From contig RSEF01000012.1 in assembly GCA_003993805.1 (NCBI GenBank), positions 5,694,984-5,758,983 of the forward strand: a stretch of 64,000 nt of DNA. The letters run 5' to 3'. Of the stretch, positions 1 to 15,500 are shown piece after piece. Made by a program: the position numbers and the translations under genes. The number at the start of each line of letters is the position of its first letter. The first letter of the stretch is position 1. The notes beneath the pieces were generated by a model. It was not told the origin of the DNA. It saw only the letters and a program-made list of their open reading frames with translations, and ran no database searches. The DNA is from Himantopus leucocephalus (Eukaryota; Chordata; Aves; Charadriiformes; Recurvirostridae).

Positions 1-2375
1 GGGGGAAAAGAGTGATCCCTCGTTAGAAATATTCAGAGGAGGGAATAAGCTACAGATCCTCAGACATGAGGTTCTTTAAGCAGGGACTTCTGTACACATT
101 CTGGAAGCAAAATAAGCAAGTACTAAATTTGACTATCAAATTGAATCTACTTGTATTCAATTGATTGTAAAAGTTAATATGATTCTGAGTATCAAAATGA
201 ACAGATATTCAATTAAACTTCCAGTGCAGTATGATTAAAAATGAAATAAAACCGAACACATCTTTTGTGGGAGAACTGCATAAATATAAGAGGGGTTTGT
301 GCGAGGATCAGTTCAGTGGCGAAGGGAATACAGTTCATTTTCTTGCAAATGCTGGTCCATCCTTTGGCTTTGCATGCAGCTATTGCTCTTGTGTATAGGT
401 ATGGCACCACCACCCTCATTTGGCTTTCCCAGTAGGAGTGACAGAGTATCTTTGTGATTAGGAGGAAGAGTACAGTCAATATTCTCATGTTCCCCCACCT
501 AGGGAGAGGTACTGGAAGCAGCACAGTGCACCCCAGCGCAGGGCACAATCCATACTATAGGAACATGCAAAACCAGAAAAATAAAATTAGTATTCAGGCT
601 TCAAAAACGAAGTGGGTAGCAACCACATCAACGACAACAACAGAATCCAGACTAGCTAGCAGCTGAGGGAGTGCTGACTGAATCGTGGTATGCAGAGTAG
701 ATAGCCAACAATACTCATCTAACATACTCTGAATGCCCAGAATGCTCATCCCAATCCTTTTGCTTCAGGTTTTGAAGAAGTATGGGATATCTGCCAATGA
801 AATGAAATACAGTATAGCTTTGGAGCTTAGAGGGAAAAAGTACGGTAACCTGACATTCTGGAAAAAAAAATCTGACCACATTTCCATTTTGTTATTCTTT
901 CTCCTACAGCCTGATTAATGGTAATCTATTAATGATTTGGATTCAGCTGAATTGAAATTGGGAATATAACTAGACATAACTTGTAAACCGCTTCTTCAAA
1001 GCAGATGACAAACAACATGTGCTTCATTGTCAAACACGAGCATGTATCACTGCCAAGAAAAAGGACACTGGGCAAAGGGGTTCTGATGGCTATTGTTTGG
1101 CATACATCTATGTTTGTAAAAAAAATGCACTTCCAGTCATTCGGGTGTGGGGCTTTCCATGGAACAATCTTGATTAGCTTGCTTTCCTAAGGAGAGGAAG
1201 CTTATGTAATGGTTCAATCTATCTCTCGCTCCTAATTTCAAACATATTTGACACGTGAGCCAAGGTCTCAAAAATAATTAAATTTTTACAAGTTTCTTGG
1301 AAGTCAGCAACTTAAGACAGAAAAAGGAACCATATTCATTCCCCAGCTGAAGGAAAGAAAGAACTCAGAAGCCAACTGTTGTACATTGTCCTGTTTCCTA
1401 CAGCAGGCTGGCCAGTCACCATCTACCTAAAGCTGAATTAGCCACAGTAGGTGAGGTTTTTGCCCCATGGGGGTGGTACTGAAATGAGAAATGCAGTTAA
1501 GATATCCTTATTTATTATACTGGGGAGCAAAGGTCTTTTATGGATGAGACCATTTAAATCTGTTGTGAAGCTGCTTCAGTTGTGCTGCTCATAGAGGAAT
1601 GTTGGGTTTTTTTCTTGAAATGTACTCTTAACATTCAAAACACAATAAGCATAGTCATCTTGTCCTTAAGCATGAAACAATACTCAACAAATTGTAGCAC
1701 AGCTGAGGCACCAAATAATTAAAATACTGGGTGGAAGTATACGCAACATTTTGGTCCTTGGTTAGAGGACCATAGTTTATTTCACGTATGAATGGGCAAG
1801 GGTGGGTAATAACTTTTGATCTGCCTCTCTAAGATCATTTTGATTTACCCAGGTTGCCAGAGAATGAGAATCTGGACATAGCTGCTGAAGTGGCAGTGTG
1901 TTGACTCAGATTTTTTCTGAGGAATAAAAGCAACATAGTGATATAACTGTGCAGGAAACTTTGTCCAAAATCATAAAATGCTTAACTTTTTTTTCCTTAT
2001 AGCACGGCGCTATCTGTGTCATTCCTTTTTCATTTGTTGTTCTCAGCCTGGATTCCTTAGATAACTTTGCTAGAGACTTGAGTTTTATTGTAGATATGGA
2101 ACACTGCCTAAAAGTTTTGCTCGTTCATTGTTCTGGCTGTGTTCCAGCCTCAATAACACTCAAGACGCAACACATTCAACTCGCTCCAGCAATCATTCTT
2201 TACAATAAGGCAAAAAACAAAGGACACCATACAAAATGAACTTTGCTGCTACCTTAGTTAATGACTTCAGAAACCAGTAAAAGTGAGTTGTGACCTGGTC
2301 TTCAGAGGGCTAGTTCGGACTCTGCTACACTGGTTATGTGAGCCTAAAATATAGCGACGGGTAAAGGTGGCGGGG

Positions 2376-2438
2376 TTAGTATAGAGGTCAATAAACACTG
2401 CTCAGGGCTAGTATGGAGGTCAGTAAACACCGCTGAAC
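2376..2438. repeat. Short tandem duplication (two ~32-bp units)
   Basis: Two adjacent units each contain TAGTATRGAGGTCARTAAAC followed by ACYGCT. They differ at a few positions. This is a simple local duplication with no coding meaning that I can see. Confidence 0.7.
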
Positions 2439-5400
2439 ACTGCGGATCTTGAATAACTAATGTTTCTATGACCATCCAATAACCAAAGAATTTTGGTAGC
2501 ACACTGCAGTCTGTGCACACGTTTAAATTGTTCGCAGTGCCAGTCTGGCTAGCACCTGCTGCCGACAAGAGTGGAAATGCATGGGGAGACACCTGGGTTA
2601 TATTAGACAACTCAGTTAACGAAAACTTAGCTGACTTCTGTGAAACATTTATGACTACCCACAACCAAAAGAAAAAGTACAGAACAATAGATGGAGTTAC
2701 ATAAAGCATATAAAGACAGTAAGCTAGATTTTAAAGCTGGCTGAGAACATGACACATAATTTATGCTATACATCCAAGTGGTACAGATAACCGTGCCCAC
2801 TTAACATTTCCTAACATAAAATCCTGATTTCTGTTGCTTATTAGTTTGCCAACAGATTATTTGGACTGTAAGCTTTTATGTTGGGTCTCTGCCCATAGGT
2901 GATATTGTGTGTCTGTGTGTGTCCACATGGATAAAATAGCAACAATCAATTGCTCAAAAAGTAAAAATAGTAAACTTTACTCTCTTGAGCATTTTCCAAC
3001 CATTTTTTCGAAGCTGTAGTGTGCCCAGCCTTTTAAGCAAGTGCTTCAAATTTAGTGAACAAGTTGCTTTGGTTAAGGATATGTCTATTGACATCTTGTA
3101 GACTGACAAAGTTCCCCTTGCTGGACATCCACTGGTTTTATTTACAGGCTGAATCACTTGTTCATTTACAGTCCCTAGCAAACTGAAATAATTAACAGCA
3201 TGGGCTTCTACATGGGCTGCAAGGGACCAAGACTGCGCTTGTTATCCTTTCTCATGGTGGAGGGAGAGTTTAAAGGTTGAAGCCCTGAAACTCAAAACAT
3301 CTGTGTCAAACCTCTCAAGAAACTTTTGCATGTTCCCCAGAGCATTCCCCATCATCACTGTTTGTGCTTTCAGAGACATGCGGTAAAGGCAGAACACAAC
3401 GCCCAGACTTTGCATGAGACTTCTAACACATTTACTCTTTACTCAGAAGGTGCATCAGAAAGAAGATAAGATTAAGAAAGAAGATAAATGACATTCCTAT
3501 CACTTGGTTTCCCTACTACAGTGAAACAGATCTGGGACTGTGCTAAGCATCTTTCAGGCTTCTACAATTCTTTTTTGCTGATCTTGACCTTCCTTCAGAA
3601 CTTTATCTTTCTGCTGCTTCTAAACATCAGTTTATTTTGACATCATTCTGTCCTACATTTACACTGGATCTTCTTGGTACAGAAGCTTGCTTGTCTCTTC
3701 CTCCATGCTACTCGTGAGCTTCAGCGAGTCTGTTTAGGTTCCCTCACCAGTTCTGGAAACTGTGTGTCCTTGAGCAACTTACTTCGCCTCTGCCTCACTT
3801 CCCCATTGTTGAAAAGAGGAATTGGTATTTCAAGTCTCCTACCTTTTGTCTTGACCTCTGTTTCAGTTATAATAAAAGGTAGCGTAGGGTTTCATACAAC
3901 ATGTGTAATAACTTATTTTTACTGAGCGGTGAGAAGAGGGATTTCACAAGAACGTGGATACACAGAGGGAGAGAACCTGGACACACACAAGACTGAGGGA
4001 GTTAAGAGAAGTTACGATTCTGAGGCAGCTGAAGAATTTAAGAGTTGGGCAGACACTCCAGACCTTCCTGTGTGCTGAATGTCCTGGCTGACATAGGCTC
4101 TGATAAAGGAGGGTATTACTGCTTTTCTTGTGACTTCTGACCTGCTGCCAGATATTGTCCAACTGTGGACAGTCATCAAAAAGCTTGGGATTTTTTTTTC
4201 TATCAGAGGATATGAACGACTGTTATTTCCTTAAAATGAATTCCAAATAAATAGCTGAAATGTATTAAACCTTAGACTATCTAGGAAAAAAATGTAAAAC
4301 CTAAATCTTCGGGGGTGAGTTTGACAGTTTTCTGTTCTAATGAGAAATTCAGCCTATTCACTCATCTTTATTAAATAGAGGCTTCAAAGGATTTGTTCTA
4401 TCACTGAAACAATACTTAGATGAGGTATCACAGGAGCCCATGAGGACTGAACAGCAAGAAGGTGAACCTCTGCTATACAGGTACAGTGCCTGGCTCAAGG
4501 GGGTTTGGATCATGCCTTCACCTCCTGGCTATTTCATAATGGCTGTGAGTCCTCACACAAACTCTGCTTTCAGTTACGCTAAATCAGATGCACCGACTCC
4601 GTGAGTTGCGTAGGATAATAGAGCCATGTGTTCCTTTGTACTCTCAGAATCTCTCACTGTAAGGTGCACTTAATCGGCTATTAAGGTGCAAACCTGATGT
4701 GCTGCAAAACTATAAAGGAATCTGCCATGTTCATATGCATAAGTAACAGGTATTTTGCATACTTATTTTTAGGTGGATTTTATTTAGAACACACAGAACC
4801 TGAAACACGATGAAACAGCGTCAAATGCCCACCAGATGGTTCCATTTGCTTTTCCTCTGCTGTAAATTAAAATATATAAGCCCAAATTTCTTCTACAAAG
4901 TTAATGAGGGAAATGAAAAAATGTAAATTAGCAGTACAGTTCTTAAAATACTTGGATTGTGTCTTTTAAATTATTATATGTTATAACATTTCATTTTAGC
5001 TATACTATTAAAAAACAATTAACTTGCATAAAATGCTGCATGTGAAATACTGTCAAGGTCCCACAGTTGGGACAACAGNAACCCCAACAAAAATACCCAT
5101 GCAGTTTTAAGCATCCACTTAATGCTGGCAGGAGATGACTTCCAGGTTTCTTTAGAAAGCACAGCGTGAGTTACTGTACTTAAGACCAAGAACCAAAGCA
5201 AACCTAAAAATTGCATAACACACAAGGCCAAGGAAGTAAGGTGTTGAGTCCTATTGCTTCATCCACTGCAATAGACTCCGTTGCAGCAATGCATTAAGAA
5301 ACTGAAGTAAGGGGTAAGACGGGACAGCGCAATATCTCAGCAACATGAAACAGGGCTGGTTCAGGTACACGGAGCTGAACTTTCAGTTTAATATAAAGGA

Positions 5401-8400
5401 ACACAACTTCACAGCTCTCACGAATGCTAATGAGCCCCATGACTAAACCGTGGCATACTTGGAAAATGCAATCCATAATATGTATAATCTCAATCATCAT
5501 TTGGAAACTTCTGACCTACATGCAAACTCCCAAGGAGCTACCACTGCAGATACACTATCACTGCAATTACGCGTAGCCATGGAGCTCTAGTATTGTGTAT
5601 ATATTATACATTGTTATGCAAACACACATCTACTTTTAAACCTTAGTTTCACAGTCATCGTGGTTTTAATTTCAAAGCAGCAAACAGAAGGCAGAAATAA
5701 AGTCTCCTGCAAATAGACCTCAATTAAATCTAGAAAGGATTTTTACAAACCATTCAAACACAGGCAGTCTGAAACCCTAAAATGGAACCATGCTGGTCAG
5801 GGAAGGACAGTCACAACAAATGTTTCACTTAAAAATGCAATTTTGTACTTGCTAAAGCTTAATTCTTGTGCTGGTTTAATATTTAAATAGGAAAAGACAA
5901 TTTCAAAGATTATTAGATTTTTCCTCAGAAAATTAGGAAATTCCCACCCAATTCTTTATATGAGATTCATAAAACGCCCCTTAGAAATAGCACTTGGGTT
6001 TTTCTCTCTGATCTGAGACTAATTAATTTAACCTTGGGAAGCAGGTCCAGCAAGCATTTAATCCTGACCCTTTAGCCTGGATTCACAGATTCACTAATCT
6101 TACATATGCCACTGTGCAATTAAAAGGGCTGGAAAAGCTGTGAAAATAGTATTCCCCCCACACACCCGTCCCTCCCGAGACTCACCAGAGCCTGAAGCTT
6201 CTCCCCACAGTAGCGTTTCTGATTCGAAGGCGAAATCCAAAGGCTGAGCCGGGACCCCGATGGGGAGGATGTGTGCAAACAGACACCAAGCGCACCTGGG
6301 GTTAACAGTTCTCAGGGAGAGCAAAGGCAAGAAGCTGAGACAGTCCGAATGATTTGCCTTTCCAAAAGGCTCCAATGCATTCTTTGTGTTAGCAGAAATA
6401 CCTGGACCCACAGGCTGAACTGTCACATGGGTGACAGAGCTAAAAAAGGCAAACCCATAGGCTTAATTTAAACTCCCCCAATATGTTTGTGTTCTCCCCT
6501 GAGACTGCTTATGTGCCCCTTCCAAACTTTTCTACAGTTTTCCTGGACTTTTAATATCCCGCTCTCTTTGGTTTCATACTTTTTCACCCTTTTATTTTTA
6601 GATTCAGTATTTCACAGTGGTCTGTAGAGCCTGCTTGACGCCAGCAAATGTAACTGGATCCCAAGTCCCTGCAAGCCAGGAATTGCAGCCATGATCAGCA
6701 TGCTGCCGAGAGCGCAAGCCTTGGCACTGGTCAAAACCAAATAGTCTGAATCCTCTATTTATCTTACGGCAGGGCTTGGGAGAGGAGGCAAGAAGAGTTC
6801 ATCAAAATGTAAAGAATAGCTGGGAAAGGTTAGGGCTAAGTAAATAGAAATCAAAGATGCAAATAGGTCTGTTCTACAACAGATTTGTGTGACCAGACTT
6901 CCAAAAGCAAGAACGGGGATTTACAAAAAAAATATTTCATTCTCTAGTAACCTAGTAACAGGACAGGCATGCACAAAGCAGATTGCCTTTAAAAAGGGCT
7001 TGTGTCAGCAAGGTTGACTTTAGTGGAATAAATAAGAATAGGCTGCTTGGCAGCAGGTCACTGCTGACAATAATCTCACAGGTCAGATTTTCCGAGTTAT
7101 GATGGCTCATTTAATACACACAGAACTGCAACTACCAGTTCTGTTTAGGATTAGTACGGGCCACCATCTTCCACCCAGCCTTTGGTGAGCAGGTGTCAGA
7201 TTTTTACCTTACTCTTTCATGGTATGCAACTGGACTGAGTCTGGTCTCTGATACTAAGGAGCTGAATTACCTTGCTTGAACTTACTTTGTAAATTTTCTA
7301 TAACTTCTGGCCCTTTCTTCCTGTAGCAGAGAACAAAATGAAGGATTGCCAGTTTATCTGATTGAGAAATTGTTCATCCTAACTATTCTAGGATCTGTAA
7401 CTATGGTAACTGGTGTCTACAACGGAGTGTGACCGCTTCGCGGAAGAAAAAACAAGTGTATCAAGGCAGTTATTTCCCAAAGGTGACATGATGAGTCAGC
7501 AGCGGAGCCCAGATTAGAATATGGTGTTCAGACCGCCCATCCCATGTGCAGCTCACTAAACCACTGTTCCTCCTGCAGCCTCCAGGGAATAAAGTTCATT
7601 TAGCTAGGTGGTAAATGCTCAACTCCTGCCCTTGTACTTCACCTTGTTATTTATTTAAGTTTTGGCAGGCTTAATTGTTTGTTGCCAAGAAAGAGCGCAA
7701 ATCAAAAGAAACAGAGAAAGCCTTGGTCTTGCCGTGGAACAAAGGACACTGCAACAGCAAAACTCCACTTGGAGAGAACAAGAACACTAGTCTGCCAATA
7801 CATTGAATATATAGATTGTATGTAACACTGAAATGGCTTGAAAATGAATTTTTTACAAGGCAGCTTCTCTGTCTTTTCATAAATAACGAATGCAGAGTAA
7901 AAGAACCGTAAGGCAGAGATCTTGAACAAAGCAACTAACATTATCGGTCATTTTTCTCCATTGCATAAAGAAGGTCCTCTCTTTTTTTTTTTTTCCTGGC
8001 ATGTTTAAAACTGGTGTGGGCAAATTATGTAGCATTAGCATGTTTCCTTGGCATCGATGGTATTCAGTATTCATATTTGCTCAACTGATTCGAAACTTGG
8101 ACAGCCGGTCTGAAGTAGTTCTGCCAGCTGTAAGCGATGCCACTTTACATACGTGCAGGAAGTGTTCTGCCTGCACTGGTCTGCTGTGGCATGAACTGGG
8201 AAGAGATGGTAAAACGTCCCCTGTGTAATCTCCTGCTGTACTCTTATCCCCTGATTTTTCAGTTACTCTTTGTATCACAGTTCCTCTTGGTTCTCCTTGA
8301 TCCTCATGGTTCATGGTTAACCCTTCATTCTCATTGTCCCAATTAGCAAACTCTTGAAAGAAAGCACAAGAAAACTAGTATTATTTACCCCCGACACTGA

Positions 8401-8698
8401 GTATCACAGTTTAGGAACTGCTGTTGCCACCGTGATGCTTCAGTGTCTCATCACGTCAAGCATAGCTAAAGTGGAAAACTTGCTAGTCTCCCATATTGAT
8501 GCAACTTTTCCATAGAGTTGTTCTTCTCATCAAGATTTTTCCTTAAATGACCCAAAGCCTTAGCTTTCTCTTCCTGCTGCTGGCTGGCAGCCTGATACAC
8601 CTACTTGAAAGTGCTTCAGATCTTAATGATGAGACAAAGGCTTGATTAAGAGATGAAGATTCTTGCNTTTTTTTCCAGAATATCTTTGCAAAAAAAGC

Positions 8699-8722
8699 TT
8701 TTTTTTTTTTTTTTTTTTTTTA
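8699..8722. repeat. Poly-T homopolymer run
   Basis: About 24 consecutive T follow a short A run (AAAAAAGC). This resembles the end of a minus-strand retroposed tail, but I recognise no element body next to it. An isolated N lies 30 bp upstream at 8667 next to another T run, so base calling may be poor here. Confidence 0.7.
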
Positions 8723-11700
8723 ATTGGTAAACCAGTAATGTTGATTTGTTAAGGGAGTTTCTGATCTGCTATTTATTTTTTTTTCTGTTTTCTAATGTTC
8801 AGGATGTACACAGATTATGTCAGATGGTGTGAGCTGACACAACAGTTGTCAGGGAGCTCAGAAATATTAAGACTGTCTCAGAAAGCTCTCTGCTTCGTCC
8901 ACAGGGCTTGGAGAAGGTGCTCAAGGCAGAAAGTCCAGTGAATGCTGAGAGTGGGCTGGTCTCCGAGGAACTGGGAGCAGCTACGGACTATCTACCACCA
9001 AGGAGCCTCTTGAGGTTAGCACAACCCAAGATGTAGTTAGCATTGAAAAGCAGGTGTGACCACCAGGACAGAAAATGTGTGACACCACACTGGGCTCTGT
9101 CAGTGGGGGTCTTCCCTGCTTGGGAAGAATCCTCCATCAGGAAGTATGGATGGCTGCAATACAAGCCCTTATAATGTTGAGACCCAAAGTATAATTTTGG
9201 GGTATATATTACATCCTATTGAATGGGTTACCTCGCTAAAAGTGATTTTAAGCATGGTATGTGTTTGTATACAGCTTTGAATGTACATGGCAGTGCTTTT
9301 CCCGTGGTGGATGGTGCAGAAATGTTTCTGCTGGGCAGGAAATGCAGGCAGATATTCTAGGAAGCCTACATGGTAGCTTGAGGCACTTATAAGAAGAAAA
9401 TGGGGTGCTGCTTAGATGACTTAACAGTAAGGACTGGGTTACCACTACTGGTCATGATTCATTGACTTTTTGCTTTCTGTCACCAAGAAATATAGAGGAG
9501 CGAGTCCATGAGAACAGGACACACAAGAAGCTTTAAGCTCTTAGCATGTAAATATTTGTAAAGCAGACAGTGAGTCCTATGCATTAGGGTAAACATAAAT
9601 TCTTCTGTTTTATTCTCAAATGCAAGCGTATTTTATTGCAACCCTAATCTGTGTGCTGTGTAGCTGCCACTAATAAACAGTTTCTTTTCAACTAATCTCT
9701 GAAGAAAGATTGCTTCCTACCTACCCTGACATGTTTCTTGCAGACACATTTCTCTTTAACTCATTGACTTATTCTTTCTTTTTTTGAACATGGTAAAAGA
9801 CATTGATCTAGGAAAATGTATTGTGGAGAAGGCAGATTTTAAAATGAATGATACGGAGATAATTGTGGAAGGCACAGATAATTTAAGTTCAAATCTGAAG
9901 GTTTTTATTCAGTCCTGTAACTTTAAAGAGAGCACCCTTAATTATGTTTTTGAGAGGGGATGAGAGTATCCATGCAGTCTAACTTGCAGTATCAAAATTT
10001 GCAGTCTCTATGGAAAGAATTGGACTCCCATTTTTCATTTGAGTTACTTTGAGTACAGAGTATGCCAGGATTAGCAGAGCCAAACCATTTTACATTCATA
10101 CCTTCAATGTGAGGGTTTTGCTATAGACTGAGAAGGATGTGATCTCCTTTCTCTCTTGTTTCACAGGGAGTGAAAAATTACATGTCTGTCAAATGTTAAC
10201 CAGATTCAGATCACTGAGCTAGACTGCTGTTTTGCTCAATATATGGTTTTCATTGACACATTTTTTAAATGCGGTTCCAAATCATAGCTGACTGTACCTG
10301 TAGTTTATGCCATCAGCCGAAAAGCTTAAATATCTACTTTCATAAGTATTTCCTTCATATGGGAAATAAGTATACCTCTCATTTCTGACGTATCACGATA
10401 TGAACTTATCAATAGACTGAATATTCATTTATAACATATACTTTGTACTTCCTTTGACCTAATTGTTCATCCACAGGGAAATTATCTGAATTAGCTGTAA
10501 CAGGTTCAGTGTTATAATGATGTTCAGAACATAATAATGATGTTCAGAAACATTATATATGCAAAGAATATTTTCAAGGAGCTGAGTTTCCTAGCAATAC
10601 CATTCTGTTATTGACTTGGACTTGCTTCTTGAGTATTATTACAGTATTTTTACGTGGTTTCTTTCTCGTTATTTCTGGGTATGATTTACGGTTGCGCATC
10701 CATATCAGAAACCCAAGCCCAAAGGAGGCAAGTGCTTTCAAAATTGCAGGTGTACAGACTTGGGCAGGGCAGGCAAGCAGATGCCTGGATGTCTGTAGCA
10801 AATAAGAATCCTGGCTACAGTTAAATACATCTCTACTAAAATCAGCAAATACATTATTCCAAATAACTTAATTTTTAGATGATACAATTTATTACAGTGC
10901 TTAAAGGTTATTTTCCTTTTTCATAATCGAAGTAGGCTACCCTATCTGGTCTCTTTTTACATCACTTTTAACTCCTGATAGACTTAACTGAATTCTCCCT
11001 ATTGACTAAAATATGCCTTATGCTCTCATTCTTGTGGGTTAATACTCAAAAAATTAAAACCAAAATAACATTAACAAAATCCTGGATTTCTTAGAGAAAT
11101 TTCTGTACCTGGCCACTTTGATATTCTAAGATGATATCATAGTTAACTTTTGTTTGCCTTTCTTACCCCGGCTCTCAACGCCTTTGAAATCTCCGTGTAA
11201 TACATATTGCTTTATAGATGGAGACACTGAAAACCAGGAACCAAATCTGAGCAGGGGAGTGAACTCCCATATGACTATTACATCATTTAGAAGTATCACC
11301 AGCCTCTTTCTTTCTTAGAAGAGAACAGTCACGCCATATTACTAAATAGCAAAATGAATTTTTTGTACATCTGGGACAGGGCTGCGTCTAAAAATGATAC
11401 CCTAAGACAATGCAGAAGTAATATCATTTTGGAGAAAAAGAACTCTCATTTTGTTTACCTCGTAAAACTGATGACCAGAATAATTGTGATGATTCTGATA
11501 ATTCTGGGTGAGCTAGGGTGTTACGAGTTCATGCCTGAGTGCAGAAGGAAGCACTAAATTGCTTGGCTTCATAAACTGCCCTAATAGCAATTCAGCATCT
11601 CAGCAGAGGCAAAACCAGGGAGAGGATGCCAGAGTCCTCCGAGTGAATACTTACAACTGAGTTACAATACAAACTTATGGGAGAGAATTCTGGGGTTTAG

Positions 11701-12456
11701 CCTTAGAACTCCACCATCATGTAACCATGGATGAATTCTCTGTGATGCCGTTAATAACATAATCAAATAATATTGGATGTTATACTATCAACAGGGTCAA
11801 CATACCATCCAGACTGCATGGAGCAGCAGTGAAGGTACATAAATAATTAGGATTTTGAAAAATGTGTACTTGCTGTGTATGTATGATAGATGTAAAATAT
11901 TACCATTGTAGGTCCTTTTAAGTAAGCGTAAGTTTCATTAAAGACAATGTTACATAAAGAGTGGCAAACATACTTAGATCAGGCCAGGATTTCAACTCTA
12001 ATTGTTGGAACAAGGTCTTTAAACCTTCATGGCTGTTCATTCGTGCTTATCCTATGCAGTAGACACACAAAGGAAAAGCAACCAACCGGAAAGCATATTT
12101 ACCTTCTTGAGACAGGTCAAGAACCAGGATGAGAACAAAGACACTCCTTGGTGCTGATAACGACTGCTTTGTGGTTGAAACTGGATCCTTGATGTTCAGT
12201 GCCCTGTTTTATGTGGTAGGGTGGGAGGAGTCCCTGGGCTCCGTGTTCTCCTGTTATCAGCTGGGAGCAAGTGCTTGAGTTTCCCTGCTAGTGGAGACTG
12301 ACTCCTGATGGGGCTCTCTCTAATTTGTCCAGAGAGCTAAAAGAGCTTCTTAGTAAGTTTGCTTTGTGAAGTTACTTTGAATTCAGTGTCCTAATTTTAG
12401 GAAGAAGGAAAAACAACAATAAAAATCAAGTCAATGAAAACAGCTTTTTAGTTCTT

Positions 12457-12520
12457 TATATATATATACACACATATATACATACACACACAATATATAA
12501 CCAAATGTATATGTATATAG
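12457..12520. repeat. TA/CA dinucleotide microsatellite
   Basis: An interrupted run of TA and CA dinucleotides (TATATATATACACACA, then ATACACACACA, then further TATA stretches). It is a simple repeat, likely polymorphic in length. Confidence 0.85.
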
Positions 12521-15500
12521 TTCCTACATTATTTGCAAACCAAGCCGAACAGGGCAAAGATATTAGTAAGTGAAACTCAGTAGATACGAGCTCTGTTAAT
12601 TGATCTAGTTTCCCTCCCTAGAAAGAAAGTGAGATTATGGAAACTCTAGTCCAAATTAAAATAGCAGTTAAATTTCAGTTCTAATCATTTAACTACTTAG
12701 TAACAATAGGAACCTTATTTTTTGGAATCATCAAACAAAACAATCAGGGCCACGACTGACATGCACAGGTTCATAGCGAGAGAATTTGATACAAAGCCAC
12801 AGACCCTTTCTTTTTTAGTGTGACTTTAACGATGTTCTGTGTCTTGCCCAGTACTTTCCTTAAAGACACCAGAAGGTGGGAAGTGAAGCCTGTCAGTGAT
12901 GAAAAATCATGGGGAGGGTAGGTTGTACAGCCACTGCAAGAGTAGTATACAGACAAGAAAAGGAACATTATGCAGCTTTCAAGTTCAGATGAGCAACAGC
13001 CTGAACTTCCTCTGGTCAGTCCTTGCTATTTACCATACAAAAAGTATAAGATGCTGGAAAATAATGTAAGAAATACTAATTAGAGTGAGCTTTCTCTAAG
13101 CTTGAAGAAGAACTGAGCAGAAAAACAACTTGTGATATGAAAAGCCTCTGATCACTTTTAATGTTTAGATTGTTTCATGCTAGTGACAGCTTGTTATTTC
13201 TAACGGTGGCTGTAACTACAAAACGCATCTTCTGGTCTAATTCTGACGCTTTGAATCTCTTTCCAGGATTTCAGTTAAGTCACCTCAAACCATTCCTGAA
13301 GTTCTTCAGGGTGGCTGAAGGGTACCTGGGAAACAGCTGCACGGGTGTTCAGCCATGCTAGTTACTTTCTAGTAAGAAAAGTACCGCTGAGCTAATAGTT
13401 TCCGTCACGGCTAGGGTTAAAGGAGTTTCACTTACACATCTTCAACTGCTGTCTATGAAGCATGAGTCAGGAGGAACCCTGCTTGACTTTAGCCTCCCTG
13501 GGGAACAGGCAGACTTGGCAGTTCAAGGAAAAACTTGTTTATAAAATGAACAAAAGACAGAGAGATTGAAGCAGTCTCCTCCACAATGTCACTTTTAGAG
13601 TCACTTTTAAGATTAGAAACGCACTTTAGCTGAGCCCGTCACCTGCTCTCAAGTCTGTTTACTGTACACATTACTAAGTGCAGTTATTATTGCTTGCTCT
13701 CTTTCTCAGATCTGGGTGTACCTTTTCAAAAGACCTTACGGAAAATGCCTAATGTAAACCTAGCTTGCTCCTCTGAAAGTCTGTCAGCTTTCTATCTATT
13801 GTTCAGCGGAGCACTGGTTATCTGACACTGCATACCAGGGAGGTTAAGTGAATGTCAGCTCCTTTAAAGGCACAGGTACCTGGAGCATTGAAGATTGAGT
13901 CTGCCCTTCATATGTGGTTACATGAGGTCTTTTTCAAAGTCATTATCCATGACTCATTATATTGCCTAAACGGTTTTGGCTATTTCAGACTGGGTCTAAA
14001 TTCCAAATGACACCTACCCCTAAGGCTTTTTATATAAAGGTAACTGGGCTCTTGCATATATATGGTAAAACATGCTGATCTGCTTTGCATATTTTTCTGC
14101 ACTTCAGCCAGTCGGTGTAACAAGGCCAAAGGCATGCTGCTGACTCAGGCCCAGCATCCCTTACTATTTGTAGGAGTTTTGTGTCTTTAGCCAAGTATCC
14201 AGAAGAGACACGGGGCAATTCATTGGTGAAAGAGGCACTGCGAAGTACTGAGGGCAACTGCCAAACCAGAAGTGAAATTTTAGCTTTAGTTCAGTATTAA
14301 ATCAGAAAACTCTTTAACTTAAAGGTGTTTCTGCATCCCTGAATCTTCCGTGTTTCATATCCTGTATACTTTATAGTATATGCAAAGAGCAAATAACAGT
14401 AACAGCTGAGGTTTACCTTGCAAAGGGAAATGCATAGCCAGAGCCAAGTTAGCATGAGAGCAACGTGACCTTTAGAAATTCACCAATTTTTTCGTGCTCA
14501 GTCTGTTTGGTTTAGGAGGCATTCATATTTCTCCCATACCTTCTTCACACAACTGTAGAGATACTCAGATGGGAGAGCGTTTGCACCATCTTGAGGAAGG
14601 AGCTATTTGGTTTATATATCCAGATTCTCTTCTGTGCAGATGAGCTTAGTGCAGGAGTGCTGACTGTGCAAAATCTGATCCCCAGTTCTTTGTGGCACAT
14701 TTGCACCGACCCCAATAAAGCTACGAGTATCTCTGAAGAGAATGTCTCACAAAGCAACCTTAAGCAGTCAGGGTGAATCGAGAGTCACTGAGAGCTGATT
14801 CTCCTCAGTCCAAAGAGACTTTTGAAAGATGGCTGAAGTTGATTAGAAATTTTTAGTAACCAGAGGACAACATTTTTTATCACAACATTAAATTGTCTTT
14901 CCTTCCTACTCCCACTTTTGAATAATTCAGAGCTGAAAACTCATTTCACTTGGTCTTTCAAACATGAAAGTTGGCCTTTGATCTAGAACTAAGCATGGAA
15001 AGCTTTGACCCAAGAGGAATGTATTTATTAAAGCTAGAAACAATAGAAGCAAGGGTGTTAAACTGACTACTAACGCTGCATTTTTAAAGGCTACTGCCTG
15101 AGTTTGCTAAGGTTGTGTATAAAGCTTCAACTTACAGATAAAGTATAAAATTTTGTATTTATTTGAGCTATTTCTTCTGTGCAGTTCCTCCCAAAATCAA
15201 GAGTTAGGTATTCTAATCATTTTCATTTATTAACAGCTTTTGAACCCCTTGGCTCCCCTCACCAGTGGGAGTTCTGTAGCTGGCTAAGACGTGTCCTACG
15301 ACACAGGCAGCCAAGGTCTGAAACTGAGGACTCTTCCAGCCCCTGCATTGTGTTAGTCGCCTTTGAACTCTTTTCCAGAAGACAGGAGTTCCTATACGGA
15401 AGGAGATGCTGAAAAGCTTCAAAGGAACAGTTTGAGATACAAATATGCAGATCATCACTCCTACATCGTTAAAGTCCACTGAAGATTCAGTGATGTGAAT

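Larger units (their letters stand above)
1..12456. other. Intergenic AT-rich DNA, no gene recognised
   Basis: I read both strands and found no exon that I recognise. Open frames here reach at most about 120 codons, which is what chance gives at this base composition, and none shows a known domain or plausible splice partners. Visible small features are a 32-bp tandem duplication near 2376, a poly-T run at 8699-8722, a short direct repeat near 10514 (unit ATAATGATGTTCAGAA twice) and isolated Ns at 5079 and 8667. In human, as I recall, COPG1 lies tens of kilobases upstream of CNBP in divergent orientation. No COPG1 sequence is visible here. Confidence 0.6.
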